A DNA stretch of 64,000 nt. Origin: Pseudomonas furukawaii (GTDB lineage Bacteria; Pseudomonadota; Gammaproteobacteria; Pseudomonadales; Pseudomonadaceae). The notes below the pieces were generated by a model. The model was given only the letters and a program-made list of their open reading frames with translations. It searched no databases and was not told the DNA's origin. Positions 53,332 to 63,546 of this stretch are shown one piece after another. Position 1 is the first letter of the stretch. Every line of letters begins with the position of its first letter. Made by a program: the position numbers and the translations under genes. The stretch is from NCBI RefSeq assembly GCF_002355475.1, contig NZ_AP014862.1, positions 5,890,001-5,954,000 of the forward strand. The letters are read 5' to 3'.

Positions 53332-55554
53332 TCAGCGTACGCTGACAGGCGGGTTGGTCAGCTTCTCCAGCAGCGTCGCCTGGGCGTTGCGGGAGTTCTG
53401 GTTGCCGCTGGGGCTGTTGCGCAGGTAACGGCCGTCCGGTTGCAGCACCCAGCTCTGGGTGTTGTCGGTGATGTAGGCCTCCAACTCCTTCTTCACCCGG
53501 GTCAGGAGCTTCTTGCCCTCGACCGGGAAACAGGTTTCCACCCGCATGTCGAGGTTGCGCTCCATCCAGTCGGCACTGGAGAGGTACATCTTCTCGTCAC
53601 CCTCGTTGAGGAAGTAGTAGATGCGGCTGTGTTCCAGGAAGCGACCGATGATGGAACGCACCTGAATGTTGTGGGAAACCCCCGGAATGCCCGGGCGCAG
53701 GCAGCACATGCCACGCACCACCAGGTCGATCTTCACGCCGCTCTGGCTGGCCTTGTAGAGCGCGCGGATCACCTTGGGATCGGTGAGCGCGTTGACCTTG
53801 ACCATGATGTGGGCCGGCTTGCCTTCGATGGCGTGCTGGGCCTCCCGGGCGATCATGTCGAGGATGGTCTTCTTCAGGGTGAAGGGCGCATGCAGCAGCT
53901 TCTTCATGCGCAGGGTCTTGCCCATGCCGATCAGCTGGTTGAACAGCTTGTGCAGGTCCTCGCAGAGCGCCTCGTCGGCGGTCAGCAGGCTGTAGTCGGT
54001 GTACAGGCGCGCATTGCCGGCATGGTAGTTGCCGGTGCCCAGGTGGGCGTAACGGCGCAGCTCGCCGTTCTCGCGACGCAGGATCAGCATCATCTTGGCG
54101 TGGGTCTTGAAACCCACCACGCCGTAGATCACCACCGCGCCGGCCTGCTGCAGGCGGCTGGCCAGCTGCAGGTTGGACTCCTCGTCAAAGCGCGCGCGCA
54201 ATTCGATCACCGCGGTGACCTCCTTGCCGTTGCGCGCCGCCTCCACCAGGGAGTCGACGATTTCGGAGTTGGCGCCAGCCCGGTAAAGCGTCTGCTTGAT
54301 GGCCAGGACGTTGGGGTCCTTGGCGGCCTGGCGCAGGAAGTCCACCACCGGGGTGAAGGACTCGAAGGGGTGCAGCATCAGGATGTCCTGCTTGCCCACC
54401 ACGCTGAACAGGTTCTCCACCTTCAGCAGGAGCTTGGGGATCACCGGGGTGAAGGACGCATGCTGCAGCTCCGGATGGCTTTCCAGGCCGGTGATGCTGA
54501 ACAGGCGGGTCAGGTTCACCGGGCCGTTGACCTGGTAGAGCTCGCTCTCGGCCAGGCCGAACTGCTTGAGCAGGTAGTCCGAGAGGTTCTTCGGGCAGGT
54601 ATCGGCCACTTCCAGGCGCACCGCATCGCCATAGCGACGGGAGAACAACTCGCCGCGCAGGGCGCGGGCGAGGTCGTCGACGTCCTCGGTATCCACCGAG
54701 AGATCGGCGTTTCGGGTCAGGCGGAACTGATAGCAGCCCTTCACCTTCATGCCAGGGAACAGGTCATCGGCATGGGCGTGGATCATCGAGGACAGGAAGA
54801 CGAAGTTGTCCCCCGCGCCGCCGATGTCTTCGGGCACCCGGATCACCCTCGGCAGCAGGCGCGGCGCCGGGATGATGGCCAGGCCGGAGTCGCGGCCGAA
54901 GGCATCCACGCCCTCCAGCTCGACGATGAAGTTCAGGCTCTTGTTCACCAGCAGCGGGAAGGGGTGCGTCGGGTCCAGGCCGATGGGCGTGATGATCGGC
55001 GCGATCTCGTCGCGGAAATAGCGGCGCACCCAGGCCTTGAGCTTGGTGGTCCAGTAGCGGCGACGGATGAAGTTGACCTGGTGCTTGGCCAGCTCCGGCA
55101 ACAGGATGTCGTTGAGGATGCTGTATTGCCGCGCCACCTGCTCATGGACCAGTTCGCTGATGCGGGCCATGGCCTGGTGCGGCAGCAGGCCATCGGCGCC
55201 GGCCTGTTCGCGGGCGAAGGTGATCTGCTTCTTCAGGCCGGCGACACGGATCTCGAAGAACTCGTCGAGGTTGCTGGAGAAGATCAGCAGGAACTTCAGG
55301 CGCTCCAGCAGGGGATAGGACTCATCCAGCGCCTGCTCCAGCACGCGGATGTTGAACTGCAACTGGGACAGCTCGCGGTGGATGTACAGGCTGCTGTCAT
55401 CCAGGCTCGGCACCACCAGGGGCGCCGGCGCGGGGGCCGGTGCGGGCACCGCCTCGGCGGCGGGAGCCTCGGGGGCCGGCGGGGCCAGGTCGACCTCGAC
55501 GGCTCCCTCTATGGAATCGGGCACTGCGCTGGGATTGAGTCCTTCGGTGTTCAT
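53332..55554 (-). CDS. ppk: Polyphosphate kinase 1
   Basis: 740 residues from [13 protein letters not shown]. An Ala/Pro-rich N-terminal stretch (about 24-50, with APAPAPAP) precedes the conserved start [19 protein letters not shown]. The catalytic region includes [21 protein letters not shown], which carries the phosphorylated His in the family, and [23 protein letters not shown]. It makes polyphosphate from ATP. hemB lies just upstream on the same strand. Confidence 0.96.
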   Translation of the reverse strand: MNTEGLNPSAVPDSIEGAVEVDLAPPAPEAPAAEAVPAPAPAPAPLVVPSLDDSSLYIHRELSQLQFNIRVLEQALDESYPLLERLKFLLIFSSNLDEFFEIRVAGLKKQITFAREQAGADGLLPHQAMARISELVHEQVARQYSILNDILLPELAKHQVNFIRRRYWTTKLKAWVRRYFRDEIAPIITPIGLDPTHPFPLLVNKSLNFIVELEGVDAFGRDSGLAIIPAPRLLPRVIRVPEDIGGAGDNFVFLSSMIHAHADDLFPGMKVKGCYQFRLTRNADLSVDTEDVDDLARALRGELFSRRYGDAVRLEVADTCPKNLSDYLLKQFGLAESELYQVNGPVNLTRLFSITGLESHPELQHASFTPVIPKLLLKVENLFSVVGKQDILMLHPFESFTPVVDFLRQAAKDPNVLAIKQTLYRAGANSEIVDSLVEAARNGKEVTAVIELRARFDEESNLQLASRLQQAGAVVIYGVVGFKTHAKMMLILRRENGELRRYAHLGTGNYHAGNARLYTDYSLLTADEALCEDLHKLFNQLIGMGKTLRMKKLLHAPFTLKKTILDMIAREAQHAIEGKPAHIMVKVNALTDPKVIRALYKASQSGVKIDLVVRGMCCLRPGIPGVSHNIQVRSIIGRFLEHSRIYYFLNEGDEKMYLSSADWMERNLDMRVETCFPVEGKKLLTRVKKELEAYITDNTQSWVLQPDGRYLRNSPSGNQNSRNAQATLLEKLTNPPVSVR

Positions 55555-55574
55555 CTTGAGTTCCTGGAGGGAGC

Positions 55575-56711
<1,137 letters not shown>

Positions 56712-56802
56712 TCAATACGCCGTCCGGTTGGCGAGGGCCGGCGCTTTCCCCAACCGGCCATCCCGGTTAGGCTGCGCGTTCATTTCGCTGCGCAACCCAA
56801 CC

Positions 56803-57360
56803 ATGCTGCAACAATTTCTCCAGGATTTCGGCTATTTCGCCCTTTTCCTCGGTACCTTCTTCGAGGGTGAAACCATCCTGGTCCTGGCCGGCTTCCTGGC
56901 CTTCCGGGGCTACATGGACATCAACGCCGTCGTGGCCACCGCCTTCTGCGGCAGCTACGCCGGCGACCAGCTCTGGTACTACCTCGGCCGTCACAAGGGC
57001 CGCCAGATCCTCACCCGCAAGCCGCGCTGGCAGGCGATGGGCGACAAGGCCCTGGACCATATCCGCCGCCACCCCGACATCTGGGTGCTGAGCTTCCGCT
57101 TCGTCTACGGTCTGCGCACGGTGATGCCGGTGGCCATCGGCCTGTCGGGATATCCTCCCCTGCGCTACCTCCTCCTCAACGGCATCGGCGCCATCATCTG
57201 GGCGCTGGCCCTGGGCTTCGCCGCCTTCCACTTCGGCGCCGTGCTCGAAGGCATGCTGGGCAACCTCAAGCGCTACGAGCTGATGGTGCTCGGCGCCCTG
57301 CTGGCCATCGGCGGGCTCCTCTGGTTGCGCCGCCGCCTACGCAGCGCCAAGGGCAACTGA
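56803..57360 (+). CDS. DedA-family membrane protein
   Basis: 185 residues from MLQQFLQDFGYFALFLG. DedA/SNARE-associated features: ETILVLAGFLAFRGY, GSYAGDQLWYYLGRHKGRQI, FRFVYGLRTVMPVAIG (Arg residues conserved), and four to five hydrophobic segments. The family helps flip undecaprenyl phosphate or phospholipids and supports membrane potential. It ends one base before the convergent fatty-acid hydroxylase gene. Confidence 0.92.
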   Translation: MLQQFLQDFGYFALFLGTFFEGETILVLAGFLAFRGYMDINAVVATAFCGSYAGDQLWYYLGRHKGRQILTRKPRWQAMGDKALDHIRRHPDIWVLSFRFVYGLRTVMPVAIGLSGYPPLRYLLLNGIGAIIWALALGFAAFHFGAVLEGMLGNLKRYELMVLGALLAIGGLLWLRRRLRSAKGN

Positions 57361-57361
57361 C

Positions 57362-58597
57362 TCAGGTCGCCAGGGCCGCCTCGCGACGGGGAAGGCCCCA
57401 CAGCGCCGCCAGGCTGGCCAGGGTGTAGAGGGCCAGTCCCGCCCAGCCGAGCGCGCCCATCGGCAGCAGGCCCAGGGCAGAGGCCAGCCAGAACGCCGGC
57501 CAGTGCATCGCCAACCGGGCCAGTTCCACGCCCAGGGCCCAGGGACGATTCTCCAGCAGGGCGCCTATGGCGTAGAGGCCGAAGGCCATCCAGGCGCAGG
57601 CCAGGCAGAGCGCCACCTCGGACACGCCCGCGCCGATGCCCAGCAGCCAGGTTCCCGCCACCACGTAGGCGGCGAACTGCAGCCCGGCGTACCACTTCTG
57701 CGCCCGTGGCAAGGGCACCTCGAATTTCACGAAGCGCGCCAGGTCCGGTTTTTCCTGTGGATAACGCGCCGCCACATCCGCCGGACGCCAGCCGGTCCGC
57801 ATGAACCAGATGCGCAGCTTGTCCCGCCAGGACTCCGTCCGCCACGCGTCGCGCCAGAGCTGCACGTAGAACTGGAGGTTCGCCCAGAGCGGATTCCAGC
57901 TGGCGAGCGGCGTGGTCACGCCGAAGATCACCGGCTCCTCGTCCAGTTCCTCCTGGAAAGTCCCGAACAACCGATCCCAGAGAATGAACACGCCGCCGTA
58001 GTTGCGATCCATGTACACCGGGTTCTGGGCATGATGGACCCGATGGTTTGACGGGCTGATGAAGACCCACTCGAAGGCCCCCAGCTTGGGGATGTGCCGC
58101 GTGTGAACCCAGAACTGGTAAAGCAGGTTCATGGCGCCGACGCCGAGGAACACCACGGGCGGCACCCCCGCCAGGGCCATGGGCAGGTAGAAGATCCAGC
58201 CAAAGATGAAGCCGGTGCTGGTCTGGCGCAGGGCGGTGGAGAGGTTGTATTCCTCGCTCTGGTGATGCACCGAATGGGCGGCCCAGAGCACATTGCGCTC
58301 ATGGCCCAGGCGATGGTTCCAGTAGTAGCAGAAGTCATAGAAGACAAAGGCGAAGAGCCAGACCCAGAGGTCATCGGCCCTGAACTCGACCCATGCCAGA
58401 TGCTGCCAGGCGAGGCTGTAGGTCAGCAGCCCCACGCCCTTGGTAAGCAGGCCACAGGTGGTGGACAGCACGCCGGCACTGAGGCTGCTGAGGGCGTCGG
58501 CAGTGCGGTAGCTGCGCCTGCCACGCCAGCGATCGGCCAGCAGCTCCAGACCGATCAGCAGGAAAAAGAAGGGCACTGCATAGAGGACATAGTTCAT
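57362..58597 (-). CDS. Sterol desaturase/fatty-acid hydroxylase superfamily membrane protein
   Basis: 411 residues. A di-iron histidine motif set is clear: WNHRLGHE, AAHSVHHQSEEYN and SPSNHRVHHAQN, with membrane segments before and after. A C-terminal hydrophobic region of about 110 residues follows. It would oxidise a membrane lipid or alkyl chain; the substrate is unknown. I chose the ATG at 58597 (MNYVLYAVPFFFLL); the longer frame upstream is spurious. Confidence 0.9.
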   Translation of the reverse strand: MNYVLYAVPFFFLLIGLELLADRWRGRRSYRTADALSSLSAGVLSTTCGLLTKGVGLLTYSLAWQHLAWVEFRADDLWVWLFAFVFYDFCYYWNHRLGHERNVLWAAHSVHHQSEEYNLSTALRQTSTGFIFGWIFYLPMALAGVPPVVFLGVGAMNLLYQFWVHTRHIPKLGAFEWVFISPSNHRVHHAQNPVYMDRNYGGVFILWDRLFGTFQEELDEEPVIFGVTTPLASWNPLWANLQFYVQLWRDAWRTESWRDKLRIWFMRTGWRPADVAARYPQEKPDLARFVKFEVPLPRAQKWYAGLQFAAYVVAGTWLLGIGAGVSEVALCLACAWMAFGLYAIGALLENRPWALGVELARLAMHWPAFWLASALGLLPMGALGWAGLALYTLASLAALWGLPRREAALAT

Positions 58598-58815
58598 GGC
58601 TCGACCTTGTCGTGAATGCCGTCCGGCGGCCAACCGGGGAAACGGCAGCCGCCTGGCCCTCGCAGCCGGTTTCCCCGGCCTGCTAGGATTGCTCGTCGGA
58701 ACCGACCTGAAACGCCCCGCATCCGCGTGTCGTCCAGCCGGTGACCGGATGCTACTCCCCCGGCCCGCCTGCGCCTCGGCATGGCGTGCCAACCCAAGCG
58801 GCATATGACGACAGC

Positions 58816-59646
58816 ATGCGCAGACTCCTGAAACCCGCCCTGATCGCCCTCTCCCTCCTGGCCTGCGCCGCCCTGCTGGGACTCTATCCCTATCGTGCCG
58901 CCCTGCTGCCCCAGGACATGGACCTCGCCGCGGCGGAACAACGCCTGGCGCCGCACCTGAGCCTCCACACTCCGAAGGGCGCGGGCCCATTCCCTACCGT
59001 GCTGGTGTTCCACGGCTGCAGCGGCCAGAACCCCGGGTTCGTGCGCAACGTCACCGCCTGGCTGCTGCCGGCGGGCTACGCCGCGCTGTTCGTCGACAGC
59101 CACGCCGCCCGGGGCATCGAGGACTGGCGCCCGGTGTGCGACGGCAAGCAGCTCTGGGGCAACGAACGCGCCCTCGACGTCTACGCCGCCCTCGCCCTGG
59201 CCCGACGCAACCCCGCCGTGGACGGCACGCAGCTGGCGCTGCTGGGCTACTCCCATGGCGGCTGGACCATACTCGACGCCCTCTCCTACGACGGCGCCGC
59301 CGGCCACGGTTTCCCGGCCACCGGCCAGAACGCCCTCGCCGGGGTTCGCGGCGTGATCGCCTACTACCCCTACTGCGGCTTCCCCGCCCAGCTGCGGGCC
59401 GGACTCGGCCACCCCGCCCCGGTGCTGATGTTCCTGGGCGGCAAGGACCACATCACCGACCACCAGCAATGCCTGTCCGCCGTCGACGGCCTGTCCGCCG
59501 CGCGCCTGGAGCTGGTGCAGTACGCCGAGGCGGACCACGTGTTCGACCAGCGTACCGACCTCAACACCTATCAACCCGGCCTGGCCGAGGATGCCCGGAA
59601 GCGCGCCCTGGCGTTCCTCAGGGAAAACCTCGCGCCAGCCCCCTGA
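58816..59646 (+). CDS. Dienelactone hydrolase-like secreted or membrane-anchored hydrolase
   Basis: 276 residues. An N-terminal hydrophobic segment (about 7-24) is a signal peptide or anchor. The alpha/beta hydrolase has the oxyanion-loop HGCSGQNPGF and the nucleophile elbow LGYSHGGW, with Ser rather than the Cys of classical dienelactone hydrolases; the acidic residue is in FLGGKDHITD and the His in AEADHVFD. The start lacks a strong Shine-Dalgarno sequence. It is divergent from the fatty-acid hydroxylase and precedes elbB. Confidence 0.85.
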   Translation: MRRLLKPALIALSLLACAALLGLYPYRAALLPQDMDLAAAEQRLAPHLSLHTPKGAGPFPTVLVFHGCSGQNPGFVRNVTAWLLPAGYAALFVDSHAARGIEDWRPVCDGKQLWGNERALDVYAALALARRNPAVDGTQLALLGYSHGGWTILDALSYDGAAGHGFPATGQNALAGVRGVIAYYPYCGFPAQLRAGLGHPAPVLMFLGGKDHITDHQQCLSAVDGLSAARLELVQYAEADHVFDQRTDLNTYQPGLAEDARKRALAFLRENLAPAP

Positions 59647-59659
59647 CCTGGAGATGTCC

Positions 59660-60316
59660 ATGACCAAGAAAGTTGCCGTGATCCTGTCCGGCTGCGGCGT
59701 CTACGACGGCGCGGAGATCCACGAAAGCGTCATCACCCTGCTGCGCCTGGACCAGCGCGGCGCCAAGGTCCAGTGCTTCGCACCGAACATCGCGCAGCAC
59801 CATGTGATCAACCACACCACCGGCGAGGAGATGCCGGAAAGCCGCAACGTGCTGGTGGAGTCCGCCCGCATCGCCCGTGGCGAGATCAGCGACGTGCGTG
59901 ATCTGGATGCGGCGGACTTCGACGCCCTGATCATTCCCGGTGGCTTCGGCGCCGCGAAGAACCTCTCCGACTTCGCCATCAGCGGCGCCGCCTGCGTCGT
60001 GCAGCCCGACGTCCTGGCCGCCGCCAAGGGGTTTGCCGAGGCTGGCAAACCGGTCGGCCTGATCTGCATCGCCCCGCACCTGGCCGCGAAGATCTATGGC
60101 GAGGGCGTGAGCTGCACCATCGGCAACGACGCCGGCACCGCCGCCGCCCTCGGCGCGATGGGTGCCCAACACGTGGATTGCACGGTCAGCGAAATCGTCG
60201 AGGACGAGCAGCGCAAGCTGGTGACCACCCCCGCCTACATGCTGGCGCAATCCATCAGCGAGGCCGCCGCCGGCATCTACAAGCTGGTGGACCGCGTGCT
60301 GGAGCTGACTCACTGA
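59660..60316 (+). CDS. elbB: ElbB, isoprenoid-biosynthesis-associated glyoxalase-like protein
   Basis: 218 residues. GATase1/DJ-1-like fold with VAVILSGCGVYDGAEIHESV, LIIPGGFGAAKNLSDFA and the nucleophile region VGLICIAPHL. The E. coli protein has about 217 residues. The ATG at 59660 is preferred because GGAG lies 7 bases upstream; an ATG at 59654 is also in frame. The role is not settled; glyoxalase activity has been reported for the E. coli homologue. Confidence 0.93.
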   Translation: MTKKVAVILSGCGVYDGAEIHESVITLLRLDQRGAKVQCFAPNIAQHHVINHTTGEEMPESRNVLVESARIARGEISDVRDLDAADFDALIIPGGFGAAKNLSDFAISGAACVVQPDVLAAAKGFAEAGKPVGLICIAPHLAAKIYGEGVSCTIGNDAGTAAALGAMGAQHVDCTVSEIVEDEQRKLVTTPAYMLAQSISEAAAGIYKLVDRVLELTH

Positions 60317-60449
60317 CCACCATGGGCGGGCGGTACCCACCGCCCGCCCATGTCGATCCGGCCAATCCCCCCGCCACTCGCGCCGCCCCCCTTGGCAGCC
60401 ACCCCGCTCCTGCGGCAGCGTCACGACAGGACCCATTCCGGGAGGCGCC

Positions 60450-60920
60450 ATGAGCCAGACCCCTTTTACCCTGACCCCTGAACTGGAAGACGCGGTGCGC
60501 GACTTCTTCGAGCGCATTCCCTTCAACCGCCTGCTGGGCATCCAGCTGGGGGAAATGAGCACCGAGCGGGTGGTGATGCACCTGCCGATGAAGGACGAGC
60601 TGATCGGCAACTTCGTCCACGGCATCCTCCACGGCGGCGTGATCTCCAGCCTGCTGGACGTGGTTGGCGGTGCCATGGCGCTGATCGGCGCCTTCGAGCG
60701 GCACCAGCACCTGTCCGGGGCGGAACGCATGGCCCGGCTGTCCAGGCTGGGCACCATCGACCTGCGCATCGACTACCTGCGCCCAGGCCGGGGCCGCCAG
60801 TTCACCGCCACGGCGGTGCTGCTGCGCTCAGGGAACAAGGTGGCGGTGGTGCGCTCCGAACTGCATGCCGATGACGGCACCCTGGTGGCCGTCGGGACCG
60901 GCACCTACCTCTGTGGCTGA
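60450..60920 (+). CDS. Hotdog-fold thioesterase (YigI-like)
   Basis: 156 residues. The active-site segment NFVHGILHGGVISSLLDVVGG and the strand RIDYLRPGRGRQFTATAVLLRSGNK are typical of PaaI-type thioesterases. GGGAGG lies before the ATG. It abuts the convergent yaiI gene with no gap. Substrate unknown; medium/long-chain acyl-CoA is likely for this group. Confidence 0.88.
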   Translation: MSQTPFTLTPELEDAVRDFFERIPFNRLLGIQLGEMSTERVVMHLPMKDELIGNFVHGILHGGVISSLLDVVGGAMALIGAFERHQHLSGAERMARLSRLGTIDLRIDYLRPGRGRQFTATAVLLRSGNKVAVVRSELHADDGTLVAVGTGTYLCG

Positions 60921-61373
60921 TCAGCCCCGGCTGAGCCGCGCCAGCAAGCGGTCCAGGGCGTTGGCGAAGGCCTGGCGGTCACGCTCGCCATAGGCGGCCT
61001 GGCCACCGCCCATCTGCCCCTGGTCACGCAGGTCGGTCAGCAGGTTGCGCACCGCCAGGCGCTCGCCCATGTTGCGCTCGTCGAACTCCCGGCCCCGGGG
61101 ATCGAGGGCGGCCACGCCCTTCTTCACCAGGCGATCCGCCAGCGGCACGTCGCTGCAGACCACCAGCTCGCCGGGCACGGCATTCTCCACCAGGTAGTCA
61201 TCCGCCGCGTCGGGGCCGCTGGGCACCACCACCAGCCGCACGCAGGCGAAGGCAGGCTTGACCTGGCTCTGGCCGGCCACCAGCACCACCTCGAACTTGC
61301 GCTTGAGGGCGAACTTGATCACCTGGTCCTTGGCCGCCCGGGGACAGGCATCGGCATCGATCCAGACGCGCAT
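60921..61373 (-). CDS. YaiI/YqxD family (UPF0178) protein
   Basis: 150 residues. The NYN/PIN-like nuclease-fold pattern is seen: MRVWIDADACPRAAKDQVIKFA, VVVPSGPDAADDYLVEN, LVVCSDVPLADRLVKKGV and DPRGREFDERNMGERLA. Asp clusters fit a metal site. Function is unproven. It is 56 bases downstream of the FTR1 fusion gene. Confidence 0.9.
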   Translation of the reverse strand: MRVWIDADACPRAAKDQVIKFALKRKFEVVLVAGQSQVKPAFACVRLVVVPSGPDAADDYLVENAVPGELVVCSDVPLADRLVKKGVAALDPRGREFDERNMGERLAVRNLLTDLRDQGQMGGGQAAYGERDRQAFANALDRLLARLSRG

Positions 61374-61429
61374 GGCATTTCCATCCAGAAAAGAAAGAGA
61401 GCGGGAAGTCTACACTCCCCGCCCCCGGC

Positions 61430-63319
61430 TCAGGCCTGCGCCGTACCGCGCTCCCGCAGCCGGCTGCGACCGTAGAGTGCGGCGATGGCCAGCAACGCCA
61501 GGGCCTGGGCCGACAGGGTCCAGGCGTCGGGATGGATGCCCAGCCAGTCGAACTCGAAGAAGGCCACCGGACGGGTGCCCAGCACGCCGGCTTCCTGCAG
61601 CGCCGCCACGCCATGGCCGGCGAAGACCACCGACAGGGCGCACAGCAGGATGGCGTTGGCGCTGAAGAAGGTGCCCAGCGGCAGCTTCGCCGAGCCCCGC
61701 AGGATCACCCAGGCCAGCCCCACCAGCAGCACCAGCGCGGCCGCCGCTCCCGCCACCACCATGCCGTGGCCGGCGGGTCCGGCCTGCAGCCAGAGGGTTT
61801 CGTAGAAGAGGATGACTTCGAACAGCTCGCGGTAGACCGAGAAGAACGCCAGAGTGGCGAAACCGAAGCGGCCACTGCTGCCGAGCAGGTGCTCCTTGAT
61901 GTAGCTCTGCCAGGCCGCGGCATGACGGCGATCATGCATCCACACGCCGAGCCAGAGCACCATCACGCTGGCGAAGAGCGCGGTGAAGCCCTCCATCAGC
62001 TCGCGCTGGGCACCGCCGATGTCGATCAGGAAGGCCGCCACCGCCCAGGTGGCGAAGCCGGCGACGATCGCCAGGCCCCAGCCGGCATGGACGCTGCGCA
62101 CCGCGTGCTCCTGGTCGGTCTTGCGCAGGAAGGCGAGGATCGCCGCCAGCACCAGGATCGCCTCCAGGCCCTCGCGCAGGAGGATCAGCAGGCTGGAGAC
62201 GAAGGTCAGCGAACCGCTCAGGCCATCGCCGTCCAGCAACCGGGCGGACCTGTCCAGCTCCACCTTGGCCTGCTCCAGCAACCGGGCGGCCTGTCCCGTC
62301 GACTGGCGATCCTGGATCGCCTGCCGATAGGCCATCAGCGCCCGTTCGGTCGTCTTGCGCTGGGCAGCATCCAGGTTGTCGAGGGAACTCTCCACCAGCT
62401 CGAAGCCCTCGAGGTAGGCGGCCACGGACAGGTCATAGGCCTGGTCCGCCTCGCCATCCCGATAGGCTTTAAGGCTCTGCTCCAGGGTCGCCCGGGTATG
62501 CCCGATCAACTCGGCGGGGCCACGCTTCTGCAGCGGCGGCTGGGCGCGCTGGGCGCGGAACAGCGCCTGGGCCTGGACGCCCTGGCTGGCCCCCACCTCC
62601 TCCGGCGTGCGCCCGGCCAGTTCGCCCAGGGGCAGCGGCGCCCCTTTAACCGACGGATCGGCACTGAAACCGGCGATGTAGCTGGCCAGGTCCCAGCGCT
62701 GGCGATCGTCCAGCTGGTCGGCGAACGCGGGCATGTCGGTTCCGTCCACCCCCAGGCCGAGCGTGTTGTAGAGGTCATAGAGGCTCATCCGATCCATTCG
62801 AGCCTGATCCCGCAGGTTCGCCGGCGGCGGCTCCAGCCCCATCCCGGCGGGGCCGTCACCGGCGCCGGCATCGCCATGGCAGACACTGCAATGCTGGGCA
62901 TAAAGGGGCGCGCCACGGACGGGGTCGGGAGTGATGAGCGGGGCCTGGCTGACCTCATAGGACGCGGCCAGGCGGGCCGCCAGCTGGCGAGCCTGACGCG
63001 CCACGTCGGCCCCGTCCTGGCGGGCTTCCACGGCCTGGCGCAGTCCGGCCACGCCCTGCTCCAGCTCCTGCTGGCCGTCGCGAGCCGGCAAGGCGACGAT
63101 CAGGCCCTGCAGGACACCCAGGAACTCGACCTGCTCACGGTACTCGCCATCATCGATGACCTGGCCGTTGGCAACGGTGGAGGGGTAGTCGGCCCCGATG
63201 TAACTGAGCAGGTGCAGCGCCTGCGCGGCGCCATCGGCCGGGTCGGCCAGCAGGCTGAAGCTGCAGAGCGCCATCAGCGGCATGAGCAGCCAGCCGAGCA
63301 ATCTGGAAATCGGAAACAT
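61430..63319 (-). CDS. Cytochrome c-FTR1 iron permease fusion
   Basis: 629 residues. A signal peptide (1-25) precedes a periplasmic region with a single heme motif CSVCH (144-148) and a likely axial Met in DGTDMPAFA (M196), then a helical linker (about 270-365) and an FTR1 domain of seven hydrophobic segments. The two iron-transport motifs REGLEA (382-387) and RELFE (497-501) are intact. The family oxidises and imports iron; a heme domain replaces the usual partner oxidase. A Fur-like site lies 6 bases before the ATG. yaiI follows. Confidence 0.92.
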   Translation of the reverse strand: MFPISRLLGWLLMPLMALCSFSLLADPADGAAQALHLLSYIGADYPSTVANGQVIDDGEYREQVEFLGVLQGLIVALPARDGQQELEQGVAGLRQAVEARQDGADVARQARQLAARLAASYEVSQAPLITPDPVRGAPLYAQHCSVCHGDAGAGDGPAGMGLEPPPANLRDQARMDRMSLYDLYNTLGLGVDGTDMPAFADQLDDRQRWDLASYIAGFSADPSVKGAPLPLGELAGRTPEEVGASQGVQAQALFRAQRAQPPLQKRGPAELIGHTRATLEQSLKAYRDGEADQAYDLSVAAYLEGFELVESSLDNLDAAQRKTTERALMAYRQAIQDRQSTGQAARLLEQAKVELDRSARLLDGDGLSGSLTFVSSLLILLREGLEAILVLAAILAFLRKTDQEHAVRSVHAGWGLAIVAGFATWAVAAFLIDIGGAQRELMEGFTALFASVMVLWLGVWMHDRRHAAAWQSYIKEHLLGSSGRFGFATLAFFSVYRELFEVILFYETLWLQAGPAGHGMVVAGAAAALVLLVGLAWVILRGSAKLPLGTFFSANAILLCALSVVFAGHGVAALQEAGVLGTRPVAFFEFDWLGIHPDAWTLSAQALALLAIAALYGRSRLRERGTAQA

Positions 63320-63324
63320 GTTTC

Positions 63325-63343
63325 AATCTCAAATGAGAATGGG
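63325..63343 (-). promoter_or_regulatory. Candidate Fur box of the iron permease
   Basis: AATCTCAAATGAGAATGGG contains the perfect arms TCTCA-AA-TGAGA and the AATGAGAAT element found in Pseudomonas Fur boxes. It lies 6 bases upstream of the permease ATG. The match to the full 19-base consensus is partial. Confidence 0.55.
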
Positions 63344-63498
63344 GAAACAAATTGTTACCCTCCTAACGAAACAGCTCAACCCCAACTAGCCCCCGGAGTT
63401 GCGGTGATTTGTCGCAGATCGCCCCTGCAGCCCTCATAGGACCTGGGGCCCAGATGATTTGAAGAATTTCAGCCGACGGGCCGGCGAACGCCAGAAAA

Positions 63499-63526
63499 CA
63501 CAAAGGCGACAACAGTCGCCTTTGTG
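63499..63526 (-). terminator. Terminator of the LysE-type gene
   Basis: CACAAAGGCGAC (63499-63510), loop AACA, GTCGCCTTTGTG (63515-63526), a perfect 12-base stem. On the minus strand TTTTCTGG follows, 20 bases after the LysE stop. Confidence 0.85.
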
Positions 63527-63546
63527 ATGTCCAGGCTGCATGGGCT

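Noticed and set aside
61532-63439. A 635-residue plus-strand frame opposite the FTR1 fusion
   Set aside because: Antisense artefact; the minus-strand protein has clear heme and iron motifs.
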